Shown piece after piece: positions 1-11,178 of a stretch of DNA of 64,000 bases; the first letter of the stretch is position 1; each line of letters begins with the position of its first letter. The notes under the pieces are model-generated. The model did not search any database. It was given only the letters and a program-made list of their open reading frames with translations, and had not been told where the DNA came from. The position numbers and the translations under genes were made by a program. The stretch comes from Rotaria sp. Silwood1 (taxonomy: Eukaryota > Rotifera > Eurotatoria > Philodinida > Philodinidae): NCBI GenBank assembly GCA_905250075.1, contig CAJNOP010000043.1, positions 120,772 through 184,771 on the forward strand. Reading direction: 5' to 3'.

Positions 1-640
1 TCAACATTAATTTATTTCGATAATGATTGGGCTGCGAACAACGTTGTTGTTATCATACACCCTGTTAGAGAGCTATATTTTTTTGTTGATAGATATGTGC
101 ATAGTTCGTCGGATCAGTGACAGAAATTTTCTAACTAATTATATCAATGCCAAAGAAAACCCTCAGTTTTTAGAACATCAGACCTAAAAATTCTAGCCTT
201 TTTTAAGACTTGATGATCTGAAAAATGAAATAGTTTAAAAATCAAAAAACTATTTGCCTCATTCGAAGCGACAAAGAGGTCTCGTTCAAATGGAAGCAAC
301 CCAAACTTTGCAGCTTGAAATACGTTGGTAGAAAAGTTTTACGCGAAACGCTGTGTTTTACAGCTTAGCTTCTAAGAAGCTTCTGATTGTTAAGATATGA
401 AGACGTGAATTTTTTTATGAATGTGCTTAAATAAACAGAACATCTAACCTCTATTATCACTACTTACTAGATTGTAATCGGTGACTGGGAAGTAATATGT
501 TTTAACCAGACACATCGAAGATAAGATCTTCTTTTGAGATTCGAACACGGAACTCCAATTTTTCATGATTTTTTTTTGATCATTCGTGTTTCGAAACCAT
601 GAAGTCCTCAACAAGCTAACGTCTAACAAATAAAGTAAAG
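1..640. other. No gene seen
   Basis: AT-rich sequence with only short open frames that lack codon structure, splice context or recognisable protein similarity. Nothing could be supported here. Confidence 0.5.
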
Positions 641-644
641 GTAA

Positions 645-1660
645 AACAAAGAGTAATTGAAAAGTTTCGACCTCTCTCAGTAAATCGATGATATCTATGA
701 CAACATAGTTAATTGATCGAAGTATATAATTTTGTAGAGAAGGATTAGAGCTATGAGCTAAAAAAAACCCACACTTGAAAATGCATTAATATAGTCTAAT
801 ACTATGGTCATTTTTCAAATCTAGAGTAAATATATTCATCTTACATTTTTTTGAGAAAAATTGTGGACAAAATTTTTTTCATATTATCTGTCATTTGTCA
901 CAGAGATGTTATATAAAGCTTTACGCTTTAATGGAATAATATTCATTCTATTTGCTAATTATGATTGTAGTTCTGTGGCACTATTGACATTGTTAAATGG
1001 TTTCACATTGAGTCTTATTTTATGGAGTTTACTGTTTCTACTTTGTTCGCTAATACAAGAGTTGACTGAATTCATTTTTCCGACAGTTGTTACAGTTTTA
1101 TTTAAGTAATTCTCAATATACGTTTGAAATCGAAATAGATTATATATGTGCAGTAGAACGTTGACATATCATTTGATGAGATTGATGTTAATATAAATTT
1201 AATTCATCAGATGATGTCAAACAAATTATTATTGAGCATGAAAAATTTTTAGTGTAGAAAAATGTGAGAAAATAATTAGGAGTATTCAACAAATGTTTAA
1301 AACAATTGACCGACAATAAGATCAACGGATCACCCAAGTCGATTATTGATATTTATACGAAAAACTAGTCTTACGAATTGACATCGTTTAGACTGTTCAT
1401 GGAAGATTTTTAGAAAAGCTTTCTCCAAAAAAGTAAGATGAAATTATTCATTCCAGATTAGTAAAATGATCATAGCATTAGATTGCATTTATGGATTTCT
1501 CAGTGTCTTTTTTTTGCAGATGATAGCTCTAATCTTCCTTTATAAAATTATATACGTATTTCGATGAATTAACTATACATAGATTTGTCATTGATATCAA
1601 CGATTGACTAAAAGAGGTCAAAACTTTTGAATCACTCTCTAGTACATAAATTGTTTTAAA
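645..1660. repeat. Diverged inverted-repeat element, about 1 kb
   Basis: The stretch at about 655-850 reappears as its reverse complement at about 1430-1645. Long matched blocks include TATAATTTTGTAGAGAAGGA against TATAATTTTATAAAGGAAGA, followed in both arms by ATTAGAGCTAT. Arms are about 200 bp and the unmatched centre is about 550 bp. The centre holds an 82-codon hydrophobic open frame (861-1109) with no ATG start, which I do not regard as a gene. The structure suggests an old foldback or MITE-type DNA transposon. Element ends and target duplications could not be fixed by eye. Confidence 0.6.
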
Positions 1661-2660
1661 CGGAGATGACGCAATCACATCAAAAATTGATTAAACTCGA
1701 TGGCTGTTGTAAGAGACAGTGCAATTCTGTAATATAAAGAATATAGCAGCAGAATTCGTTATCTACAACTCGAATCATGTATAATCCATCTCTATGGTTC
1801 TCGAGACTTGTTCTCTAAAATGCATACACACCACCAATAATAGAGACGAAACAGCCAGTCTTCACTGAGTTCCATTACAAGGTATTTCAAAAAACAGATT
1901 TAACGATTTCATTTGCGTCATCTAAGTAGAAGTTACCCCTTCTTAGAGTCAATCGAGTTTTAGCTGCAACTGCACCTGATTGGGCTCGGATCTAAAACTT
2001 TTTCGATGACCAAATCGAAGCCTGAAAAAACCTGTGTATCGTTACGAGCATTCTGTACCTTACTTATTCACACTTCACACCTATCCTTCGCAGGTCTATT
2101 TTCCTGCCTCAGCTTGGAGTGCCTTGTTATTCCATGATGTTTTGTTCTAAATTCCAATATCGATGCACCATTTACCACTAAATGAACACTTTCTTATGCA
2201 AAATTCCGTTAAAAGTGACCCTTTTTGTCTAGTTAATGGTGTAGTTTGGCTTCTGAGTGAAAAATATTTTGATTATAATCAAATTATTATGCAATAAAAT
2301 CAAAATTTTAATCTGCTTTGTGAATATTGACCATTGCAAAAGGGCCAAACCGCTTCTAAATTGACCATAATATTGCTTTTGTTACACAATGATTTTATTA
2401 CAATAGAAACATTTTTAACTGGATGCAAGAAGTTTTTCTTGTAGTAACTGAAAGGAATCCGTTTTTCTTTGAAGTTCTCTTCAACATCGCTAAAAGAGAA
2501 GTGCCATCTACTTGCAAAAGCATTGTTCAAGACATAGAAAAACAATGAATGCGTTTTTGTTTTCAAGAATTGAACAACGTCTACTGATTGATTTATTTCA
2601 GACAGAAGATACGATGAAAATTTTCCAATTTTTCTTTAGCCATTTTTTGTGGCTTTGTTA
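1660..2660. other. No gene seen
   Basis: Non-coding in appearance. A minus-strand open frame of 88 codons (2300-2566) has no splice context or recognisable domain and was not accepted. Confidence 0.4.
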
Positions 2661-2668
2661 ACATCGGA

Positions 2669-3115
2669 TTGCTTCAAAGCATTACAAGTACCTTGCCGAC
2701 AATCTGGACACAGTATTCGTATTCTTTTGTAGCTGCATCGACTACCTCTACTCTTCGCTTTACCAGTACCACAGATACCAATAATAGATCTTGGTACGTC
2801 GATAATGTAACTGTAGTAGAAAGCAGTGGTTCAGGAACGAATTTAATCACCAATGGCAATTTTGAAAGTGGTGCTTCAGTCGGCTGGGATATATCTTCGT
2901 GCAGTTCAAGCTGCATTTCATCGATACAAAATTTGACACAGTGTCTAAACGCTACCGGTTCGTGCTATTACAATGCTTGTGCAGACACTAGTAATCTACA
3001 GTTTCTTCAACAATCATTCAATACTACTATTGGTACGACCTATAATGGCACTTATTGGATGCTCAAAGGTGGCAGTGGTGTGAGCTCAGGGATTCAGATG
3101 TATGTTAATTATTTT
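2669..3115 (+). pseudogene. Fragment of a secreted repeat-module protein
   Basis: An open frame without an ATG start encodes about 149 residues. It contains the module pattern W..YSF...TLRF....SWYVDNVTVV followed by NLITNGNFESG...GW, then a cysteine-rich stretch and FLQQSFNTTIGTTYNGTYW. This is the pattern of tandem beta-sandwich, carbohydrate-binding-like modules seen in large rotifer extracellular proteins, recalled from family knowledge. The end of one module and most of the next are present. A possible donor (CAGAT|GTATGT) lies near 3100, but no flanking exons or signal peptide were found. It is therefore either an isolated internal exon or, more likely, a gene fragment. The function of the parent family is unknown. 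Confidence 0.5.
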
Positions 3116-3425
3116 TGATATGATTTTCAATAGACTTCTCATAGAATATATAACCAACGAATGAAAATGTTGCGAGACTTTATCGATAATCAACAGTCAC
3201 CTGAAAATCAATTCAAAATCTGTGATTCATAGTTTTATTAATTCAAGGAAGCCTTCTTGAAAGCGAACATTTCATTGTCGAATAAAGACACAATTGGCTC
3301 ATTGATTTTTAATGTTTTTCAATTTTTCATTATTTGAAGTTTTTCCTACGTGGTGTGCTTTTTGTGAATCGAAAGCTGATGTCTTATAAAAGAATCTTGC
3401 ATAAAGATTCGTACAACAAATGTGA

Positions 3426-3642
3426 TCAGATGGAAGATTGATGATGAAGGTTAATAAAAAAGAATTGATATAGAAAACGTGTGTTACATGACAGAGTAGG
3501 TAATGTGAAGTTGGTGAACATGTATGGAATGGTCACGCTTGGAATTGGATCTTCTCTTCGCTTAGATCGAAGCATTTGAGGATGTTTCTCTAAGAGTCGA
3601 TAACATGCAGACGCTAATCGATTAGTAGTATTGTAAGCGACC
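3426..3642 (-). other. Possible orphan exon, product unknown
   Basis: On the minus strand an open frame follows a good acceptor (TTCCAG, just above 3642). It reads VAYNTTNRLASACYRLLEKH and then a basic stretch, MLRSKRREDPIPSV, before a run of hydrophobic residues. The first 50 residues look codon-like, but I do not recognise the protein and no neighbouring exon is apparent. It could be a chance open frame or a relic of a mobile element. Confidence 0.2.
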
Positions 3643-3649
3643 TGGAACA

Positions 3650-5050
3650 TAAACTTGATTTAATGAGTGATAATCAATTCTAGTTCATTGAAAATCTCTA
3701 AACCACGTTTGATAAGAACGAGATTTTTATTTCCTTAACTGATGGAAGTGCGTATGAAAGAAAATGAGTTTGTAAACTTGTAGTCTTGCAATTGCATAAA
3801 AAGTCATGTGTTCAGATGTAGATATTCGGTGCATTATGTTGGGTGTGAGTATGAGTGAGTGTAGGTTTCAGTGATTGAGCCGATTAATGAAAGCAACACA
3901 TAGAATGCATAGAGGCCTTCGCCGCTAGCAGCCAATGAGACATCCAACCACACTCATGAAACATTTTTCAGATGGACTTCTATATCACTATTGATTAAAT
4001 GAAACAAATAAAAACTACCAATATAAGCATGATTTATATGAAGAAATGAAACCAACAGCATCGACCCTCATGCTTAATATAATCAATGAGTTTTCCAAAA
4101 TAGACAATGCTCAATAAAAGGTCATAATGCATATGGACATGGGTTCATAAATGAATTGGCAACAGAGCATAAATAAGCACACAGTTGCAGACACTAAATA
4201 GTCGTATTTGAAACTATTTACACATGACGAATCAATCATTATTATTTTAAACGCCAATAATGTAAACCAGTACGTCTAAAAAAATTTCAGTGATCTGGAT
4301 AGTAGAATACATGATGAATCAGTGATCGATGTGATTGTCTCCAATTTGAATTTATCACGATGACTATGATAGCATTTCAGACAAATAAAATTGGAAGGCC
4401 ACCTCAAAAAAACAGTAACCGTATCGGTCGATCAACTCCTGATCATATCCAGAACAGACAAGTTGCTTATACGGCAACGATTAAATTGATATTTGAGAAC
4501 AATTGACACATCGATGGAGTCTAGATAAGAACAAGATAATGCGTGTGATGAAGAAGAACTCCTCAAATAAATTTTTTGTACTAGTAACAAAAATAGACTG
4601 AAATCTTTCACAAACGCTATACTACCAATTGTGGATTGTCTACTTTGAAAATGCATCTCCGAATGTCATTGAATCTATCGAAAAATCAAGGAGTTACCAA
4701 CACTAAAGGAAAGAATCAATGTATATGTCGATGTGATGTAGACAGATACTAAAAGAAAAACAAAGAAAAATTAACTCAATCAAAGACAAGTATAAAATCA
4801 CAAGGTAAAGTTTTAAAAAGGAAACAAAACTGAAGAAAAGTACAAATGACAAAGATCACTACATCACAAAGATACTTTTACTCAGTCAATTTTACCATAG
4901 TGAGTCAATATCTTTTCAGTGAATTATGTGCGTATTAGTTTCTGCTTTGATTATATTCGTAACTCTAAAATCAAATTCTGGTATTAATAACAATTCGTCC
5001 TTATGAGAATATCTAGAATCATTTTTTATAGATTTTTCATTTTTACATTT
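3650..5050. other. No gene seen
   Basis: No coding region, RNA gene or clear repeat could be supported in this 1.4-kb stretch. A 74-codon minus-strand frame at 4432-4656 is low-complexity (serine runs) and was not accepted. Confidence 0.4.
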
Positions 5051-5055
5051 GATTG

Positions 5056-5690
5056 TCAATAATGTGCGCTTGCTAGACTAGTCGAGAAACTTTTCTGATA
5101 GTGATGTGTCAGGACTTGTGGATAAAACGGATCAAAAGGCATACTGCTGACTGTCATAAATAACTTCAAATATGAGAACCATGACTTTATTTGATGTCTG
5201 TCTTCCAAACATAATGCGTTACTTAATATCCTATAAAGAGAAGTTTCTCTCCATAGTCTGGTGACGATATAAATAGAAGCCGATTCATCTTGTCTCAATA
5301 CCATGTGTCTACAACGATAAATATTGACAGATCCTCAATAAGGTGATCAGCTAGTTTCAAAGCTTCTTCTAGCGACATAAATGGTTGCTTTTCATAGCTA
5401 CTCAAAGATGTCTGAATAGTTTCTTCCTTTTCCTTAGAATTGGTCCATTGTAACCTAGAACATGAATATATTTCGAGGAGTAATAACTGTCTTATCAATA
5501 ATTTAATTAGAAAAATTTACGTTAGTGATGTTTTTCGTCGGTCGATTTCTTTAATCAACTCGTTTAACCGAGTATGTACTGCTTTGACCCACAACATACA
5601 CACTGAGTATAAATAATCGTTCCAGATTTTCAAACCTTCTGTGCGAGTCAATTGATTTCTATACGAACATAGGACATGTTGACCAGAGCT
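5056..5690 (-). pseudogene. ADP-ribosyltransferase-like gene remnant
   Basis: Read on the minus strand, three short frames form one broken protein. Its parts are LKIWNDYLYSVCMLWVKAV, then (after a probable intron, donor AAC|GTAAAT and acceptor TTCTAG) LEEALKLADHLIEDLSIFIV, then RQDESASIYIVTRLWRETSL and DRHQIKSWFSYLKLF. The block DESASIY...LYRILSNAL..EDR..IK.WF.YLKLF resembles the region before the catalytic core of arginine-specific ADP-ribosyltransferases, a family expanded in bdelloids. This is recalled family knowledge. The frame shifts near 5300, and the catalytic R-S-E region is missing because the open frame stops at 5056. Upstream the gene is interrupted at 5684 by a transposon. It is most likely a dead gene; the family assignment is moderate to low. 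Confidence 0.35.
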
Positions 5691-6738
5691 GCTAGCCTGA
5701 CCTACAGGCCAGGCCAGGCTAAAGTTCTTAGCCTGGGTATGATTTAATACTAACATTTACTGTATTCAATTCTAAGAATAAGACGACTTCACGAGTCAAT
5801 GATGATTGCCTCTGATATTTTTTGTTGATCATCAAGTCAAATCAATGTTTATATACGTTTTATAAGGTTTTTTGACCGTGTTTGTTACTATTAACTTTCA
5901 GTGCTCGGACATTTAGAATTTTTCAATCTCTTTTTGAATTTTCTCCTTTGATGATACACAGCTACAATTATTCCTAGCACTTTCTGTGCCAAAACTATTT
6001 AAAATTCTTCTTACTTATTCAATCTTATACTAAGAAAGATCACGTTAATCAGTTAAAGAGTTTAATGGTTCCAAGAGCTGGTCTAAACTAGAATTGAATT
6101 CAGAGTTTCGTTTAATTAAAATGATGGAGAATTAAGTCCTGTCCACTCTTAAAATTATCGTGTGAATAAAAGTCATCAAATCGTAAGATTAGTAGAAGAT
6201 TTTAAGCTAATTTTGAGAAGTTCTCATTCGTACGTAGTTAAGATTGAAGATACCTTACATATCAGCAAGCATTCAAGGTAATCGATACTTTTCATATCTA
6301 TGTAGTTATAACTTTAGCCCAAAAAAATTCAAATATCTCCCCATAAATTCCTAAATTTCAACATCTACTTGATTGACTACATGGTTGAAAGTGTTTCATT
6401 TCAGAACTCAGGCCCATATTCATGTGTCAATGATTTTCATAAAGCCGATCTTAAAATTGATTTATGAATGCTCTTAGTTGAGAATTAGCATACTACATTC
6501 TATGACTCTCATGAAAACAAGTCGGATCACAAATTGAAACGTATACAATGGATTAATGCTAATTTGTAAACTTCATAATAATAAAAAGTCTGAAACAACA
6601 TTAGTTCGCCTGGTTTGGCCTGCAGGCCACACCAGGTCAGGCTGCAGGCTGACTTTTGAAATTGAGCCTGGCCTGCCAGGCAGACCAGGCTAGCCAGGTC
6701 AGGTCAGACTGAGAAAAAGTGGCCTGTTGGCAGCTCTG
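5684..6738. mobile_element. hAT-like non-autonomous element, 1.05 kb
   Basis: The two ends are inverted copies beginning CAGAGCTGC. They are flanked by a near-perfect 8-bp direct repeat, ATGTTGAC at 5676-5683 and ATGCTGAC at 6739-6746, the target duplication length of hAT transposons. Both ends carry GC-rich runs of AGGCC/GGCCT/CCTGACC motifs (5694-5740 and 6608-6725), while the centre is AT-rich. No transposase frame was seen, so the element is non-autonomous. It sits inside the ART-like remnant. Two much smaller elements at 37575 and 63283 have the same kind of end. Confidence 0.7.
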
Positions 6739-6746
6739 ATGCTGAC

Positions 6747-7323
6747 AACATCACAACTGTGTGAAATCTGAATTTGTGAACTTGTCAAAAAAATAAATTT
6801 GTTGTCTGAGTACTTTTGACATAAAACTACGTGAAATCTACCAATCTTGAGTCCAAGTCTACATTGATTGAAGCTTAAAAAATGTTTTTTCTATCAGAAA
6901 TTTTAAAAACGTCGCAGAGATCTCGGAGAAATCTCATTCATAGAGAATTGTTGTTCTATCATTCTATTTAGTCTAACAGAATTATATATTATCCGTTCTA
7001 GGTTTTGAAAAACTAACTGTTGGGTTTTCTGAAATCTCTGTCTTCGAGAACTTGATTATCACTTTTATACCTTTATATTCCTTTTTGGAAATACTTTTCT
7101 GTATTTACATTACTTTTTGGATTGTTGTATCGTCTACGACAGCGGAAAAATAAACCTGGTTGAATAATTTTAGTGTCCACTGTATATCTTTTACGGTGTT
7201 CACTTTTATAATTATCATCACTAAATTCATATTTTAATTTTCAAACTTCCTCTATTATAATTGTTTATTTTGATTAATTATTTCATTAAACATTTTTACA
7301 AAAAAAAATTGCTAAGATAAAAG
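6747..7323. other. No gene seen; 3' flank of the next gene
   Basis: AT-rich non-coding sequence. On the minus strand it is the downstream flank of the gene ending at 7324. Confidence 0.4.
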
Positions 7324-8217
7324 TCAAATCAAAACATTAAATGAATGAGAAAATTGTGATGGAATTCGAACATGAAGTGTATTATGTGTAAGCTGATCAG
7401 AATCGACAGTAATATTTGGATATCTTTCACAGACATATGGAATATAATTTAGAAGATTTTCATGTGCATATTTAGTAATTGAAGCTGGTTCAATACGAAT
7501 TGGTGTTGATGAATTTTTATGATTATTTTCTAATGTATCCAAAAGTAAATGACGAATATTCATTGAAACAGGTTGACCAACAAGAGCATGTTCCTTTGAA
7601 ATATCAATTAAAAACATATCGATTGGTGCAGATACAGAACGTTTTACTAGATGAGATCCATCATCAGTATTTTCTTTAATAGATTCTTCATTTTTATCTG
7701 TTGTCATAGATGATTCAATATGTTTTGATGTTCGATAAGATTCTTTTCGGTGTTCATTGCCAGTAGTTTGAATTATATCTGATGTTGATGTTATTTGACA
7801 AGGATCAGTAGTACTTGTTGTAAGTAGAGATCGCGAACGATCCATGTTATAAATCGATGGTGGTGTTGGTGCATCTATATGACTGTAAGCTTGTGCTACA
7901 TATGGATTAGAATGATGATAAGAAAAATTGCTTTGGCCGTTGAAAGGTAAATAGAAAGGTGTTGAAAAGAGTGGAAAATTTGCATGTCCTCGTATTGGCT
8001 TTGTTGATGTTGAGTATATTTGTTGATTTGGTGGTGAATAATAATGATAACGAAATGATGAACTATTGGTAGGTTCACGACTCATAGCAGAACATTGTGT
8101 TTTATCACTTGATATACTTGGGGATGCATTTACTGTTTGAGTATAAGTATTATGAACAATGGCATCATGATTGCCACGCTTTTTCTTCCGTTTACACATT
8201 GACGATACCACACCCAT
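7324..8217 (-). CDS. Putative N-myristoylated, disordered protein
   Basis: A single-exon frame of 297 residues starts with ATG at 8217. The N-terminus MGVVSSMCKRKKKR has the features of a dual lipid anchor: Gly2 with Ser at position 6 (myristoylation), Cys8 (possible palmitoylation) and a polybasic patch. An acylated protein on the inner face of the plasma membrane is therefore inferred. The next 170 residues are rich in S, T, N, Y and P and look disordered. KRSVSAP near residue 195 fits the 14-3-3 mode-1 pattern RSxSxP and a basophilic kinase site. The C-terminal 100 residues look more ordered and may be a small domain. I recognise no family. The long intact frame and biased composition argue for a real gene. 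Confidence 0.6.
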   Translation of the reverse strand: MGVVSSMCKRKKKRGNHDAIVHNTYTQTVNASPSISSDKTQCSAMSREPTNSSSFRYHYYSPPNQQIYSTSTKPIRGHANFPLFSTPFYLPFNGQSNFSYHHSNPYVAQAYSHIDAPTPPSIYNMDRSRSLLTTSTTDPCQITSTSDIIQTTGNEHRKESYRTSKHIESSMTTDKNEESIKENTDDGSHLVKRSVSAPIDMFLIDISKEHALVGQPVSMNIRHLLLDTLENNHKNSSTPIRIEPASITKYAHENLLNYIPYVCERYPNITVDSDQLTHNTLHVRIPSQFSHSFNVLI

Positions 8218-8800
8218 ACACGAGATCTAAACTTGATTGTTAATGCTTCTGTTATGAACAATCCCGTTGTCTACCTATCGTCCGTTATTTCTTTTTCATT
8301 CGATTTAAAAAGAAAAAAGAATCAATATATTATTTATTTTTTTTTGTGTACCGCCATCATCTATACATGTGTATGTGTGTGTTGCAGAGTAGCACAAAAA
8401 TTGGATGTACATTTAGCAAAAAAAACAGAGAGAGAAGAAGAAGAAGAAAGAGAAGACGAGTCTTTACCACATCTCTATACATATTTATAGATCTAACAAT
8501 CAATATACGCCAATGCAGTCATACAATGACAACGACATTTAACACCAAACTACTTCAATTTCAGTCATATAGGACATGTAAATGATTATTTTAATGCATA
8601 CATATGCATATATGCTGATTGAATTTGAACAAGTCTCTTACTCTCCTTCTCTCTCTTCATCATCGAATGTCAGACTATAATTGTCAAGTATATGGCTAAA
8701 GTACCATCTTTACTTGTATGCCACAACAAAAAAGTAGAATAAATTAGACAATTTTGATTATTTCGATTGATATGAAAAACATTTGTGAGTTTTAGAAAAA
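8218..8800. promoter_or_regulatory. 5' flank of the lipid-anchored gene; purine tract
   Basis: No coding gene is supported; two overlapping plus-strand frames here are low-complexity. A purine-rich GA/GAA tract lies at about 8426-8462, some 220 bp upstream of the ATG at 8217. It may be part of the promoter region, but no specific element could be named. Confidence 0.3.
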
Positions 8801-8804
8801 ATTG

Positions 8805-9755
8805 ATTAAAGTTACTTTCATTCAACTAAATAATCAATAAATATCAATCAATTGATGATCTTCTGAGCAAAATATATACTGATAGTTAATTTCCTTTCGT
8901 ACAAAACATATAAATCGTTATTTACAAATAAATAGAAGCAATACTTAAAAAAAAAATTAAACATTACTATTTGGTTAATACTTTATCGGTTCTGATAACA
9001 GCAAGATCTGTAACAGATAAAAGAGATCTCTAGCATATTATGTCCTGATTTAAATAGTACAAAGCCATATAAATAGAACACCATCTATGAGAATATGACT
9101 ATAAATGAAGCACCTAGCTGAGACTAAAAATAGAGGCAAGATTATACTGAAAAGATTATTCCAAGAAGTGAAATATCTCATTTAGACTGCGATTTTCTTG
9201 TGGTAAAGTAAACATGTATTATATATTGCAAAAGATATATGTGAGTGTTTGAATGTAACCAAAAAATTTCAAAAAATAAATTCTTATACAATTTCACAGA
9301 TCATTCAAAAAGTTCTTAGTTTGTGTCTGCGCAAAGAATCTTTTTAGACTCCGTAACAGAAATATCTTATCTTTACAGTGCACTGCTATATCTACTAGTA
9401 TCGTTATGATGTTTATTTGATATGTTCCTCTTTGAGATTGGCTTCATTGGTAAAATTCATATTAAACTGATGCATAGATAATATTAAAACATGATATTCA
9501 AAAACGCAGCTAGGTGAAGTGATTGTCTGATTTTGGTAAGCGTTTAACTTGTTCTTATATGTAACTTTTTTTTTTTATTAATATGAAGTTAAAAAAAAGT
9601 AATGTTTGATTTTTTTTTGACTTCTTTACTCTATGTTTATTTGTAAAAAAAATGATCTATAGGTTTTTACAAGAAAAGATTAAGTATAGGTGTATCTGTT
9701 GCTCTTAATATCATTAATTAATTTATATTTAGTTGGATGAAAGTAACTTGTACAT
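8805..9755. repeat. Diverged inverted-repeat element, about 0.95 kb
   Basis: AGTTACTTTCATTCAACTAA at about 8811 is matched in reverse complement near 9745. Further inward ACAAATAAATAGAAG... (8926-8970) matches the complement of about 9600-9650, including the following A-run and AAACATTACT. Arms are about 150 bp with many mismatches and the central part does not pair. It looks like an old foldback/MITE insertion. Exact termini are uncertain. Confidence 0.5.
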
Positions 9756-10840
9756 AATTACGGAGCAAAGCTGCATCTTCATCGACTAATGTAATATTGA
9801 CACGACATTGCACATATGAGTGAAATAAAACTTTTTGATACTATTGGAATGAAAAAATGAAACGAGATATAAACAATTTCTGAAGAGTATATTTGATTAT
9901 ACTCTATGTCTGATTTAAGAGGCAAAAGTATCGTGACACTTCATTGAGTATAAAGAGAAATACACTTTCTACAGGTTAATTTAATAATAAAGTTGACTTG
10001 ACTAATTGAAAAGAGTTGCGGCATTTCTAGCTTTGTATGAATCATAGAAAGTCGGGAAAAGGCCAAAATACGCTCGAATTTGCTTGCTCTACCCTCTACA
10101 TTTTGTAGTATAATGTAAATTTTCCTTGCACAGTACAAGATTAAGAACTGAAATTTTCATCACTTAAATAACATTTTGTTTTACATCTACTATGAAAACC
10201 TGAGCCAACGAGAGCGCCTCATTGTAAAATTATAGAGTAAACATTTGTTAAAACATCACTGTACAAAGTATAATGACCTTATGTTTAGACAATTCCATTA
10301 GTTTTTCTCTGAAATAAAACTGAAAAAGGAGAAGTTTTTTTGCTAGTTTGCTACTCTAAGAGATCTCTCTCTACTCGTATGGCTTGCGTGCTATCAGCTC
10401 AACCTCAGTGAGAAAGCTAAAATTGAGTTTGTGTCGCTCTACACAAAAACATGCAATTGTCCGTCCAACACTGTTGGCGTTAGATGAGTGAATAAGGAAC
10501 AAATAAAATTTAAATCAATTACACTTTTTGATAGAAAGTCAAATGCTGCACAAACTGAGCTATTTTTAATTAGATCCTTTTTGTCTTGCTTAATTATAGT
10601 CAGAACGTTTCCTTTTCTTTGCACATGCTGCCAAAAAATGACGTTACTTGTTTGTAATGTGCTTCTCAGAAGCTAGCGATCGTATGAAGTAGAAGACAGC
10701 TGATATTTAGTGTTAGACACTGACAGTGGAATAACATAAAAGATATTGTTCAAATTGATTACCGAGAACAAAATTTATTGACCAAATACAAATAAAATCT
10801 CTGCTGTACCAAAAAATTGCAATTTACTCATATGTATGTA
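9756..10840. other. No gene seen
   Basis: About 1.1 kb with only short, overlapping frames on both strands. No domain or splice structure could be recognised. Confidence 0.4.
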
Positions 10841-10842
10841 TA

Positions 10843-11154
10843 AAGAGTGTTCCCTGACAACTGATAATAAATTGTTAATGATATTTTTCATATTTTTTTC
10901 TGACATAGAGTGCAGAAATTTTTATCATATATGCATCTAAGCAAGATCGTTTATTTTTGAAAGTTTCAGCTTTCTACCTATAACTACTTGTCAATGTATT
11001 TCACCAATAATTATACGCAGAAAGCTAAGTATTGTAAAAATAAAAGACCTCGATTAGATGTATATCTGATATAAATTTCAGTGGCTCTACATCAAGAAAA
11101 GGTATGAAAAATATTATTAATAATTTATCACCAGTTGTTATGGGACACTCTGTA
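10843..11154. mobile_element. Mariner-like MITE, about 310 bp
   Basis: An almost complete palindrome. The left end AGAGTGTTCCCTGACAACTG pairs with the right end, whose complement reads AGAGTGTCCCATAACAACTG, and pairing continues through arms of about 150 bp to a centre near 10998. TA dinucleotides lie at the borders. The GTGTCCCATAA-type terminus resembles Tc1/mariner inverted repeats (family knowledge). There is no transposase, so the element is non-autonomous. Confidence 0.65.
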
Positions 11155-11178
11155 CACATAAACTATATGTATATATAT

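Noticed and set aside
520..565. tRNA-like TTCGAATC motif on the minus strand
   Set aside because: The flanking bases do not form a T-arm stem and no acceptor or anticodon arms could be drawn.
861..1109. 82-codon hydrophobic frame
   Set aside because: It begins at TTG, not ATG, lies in the centre of an inverted-repeat element and has no family similarity.
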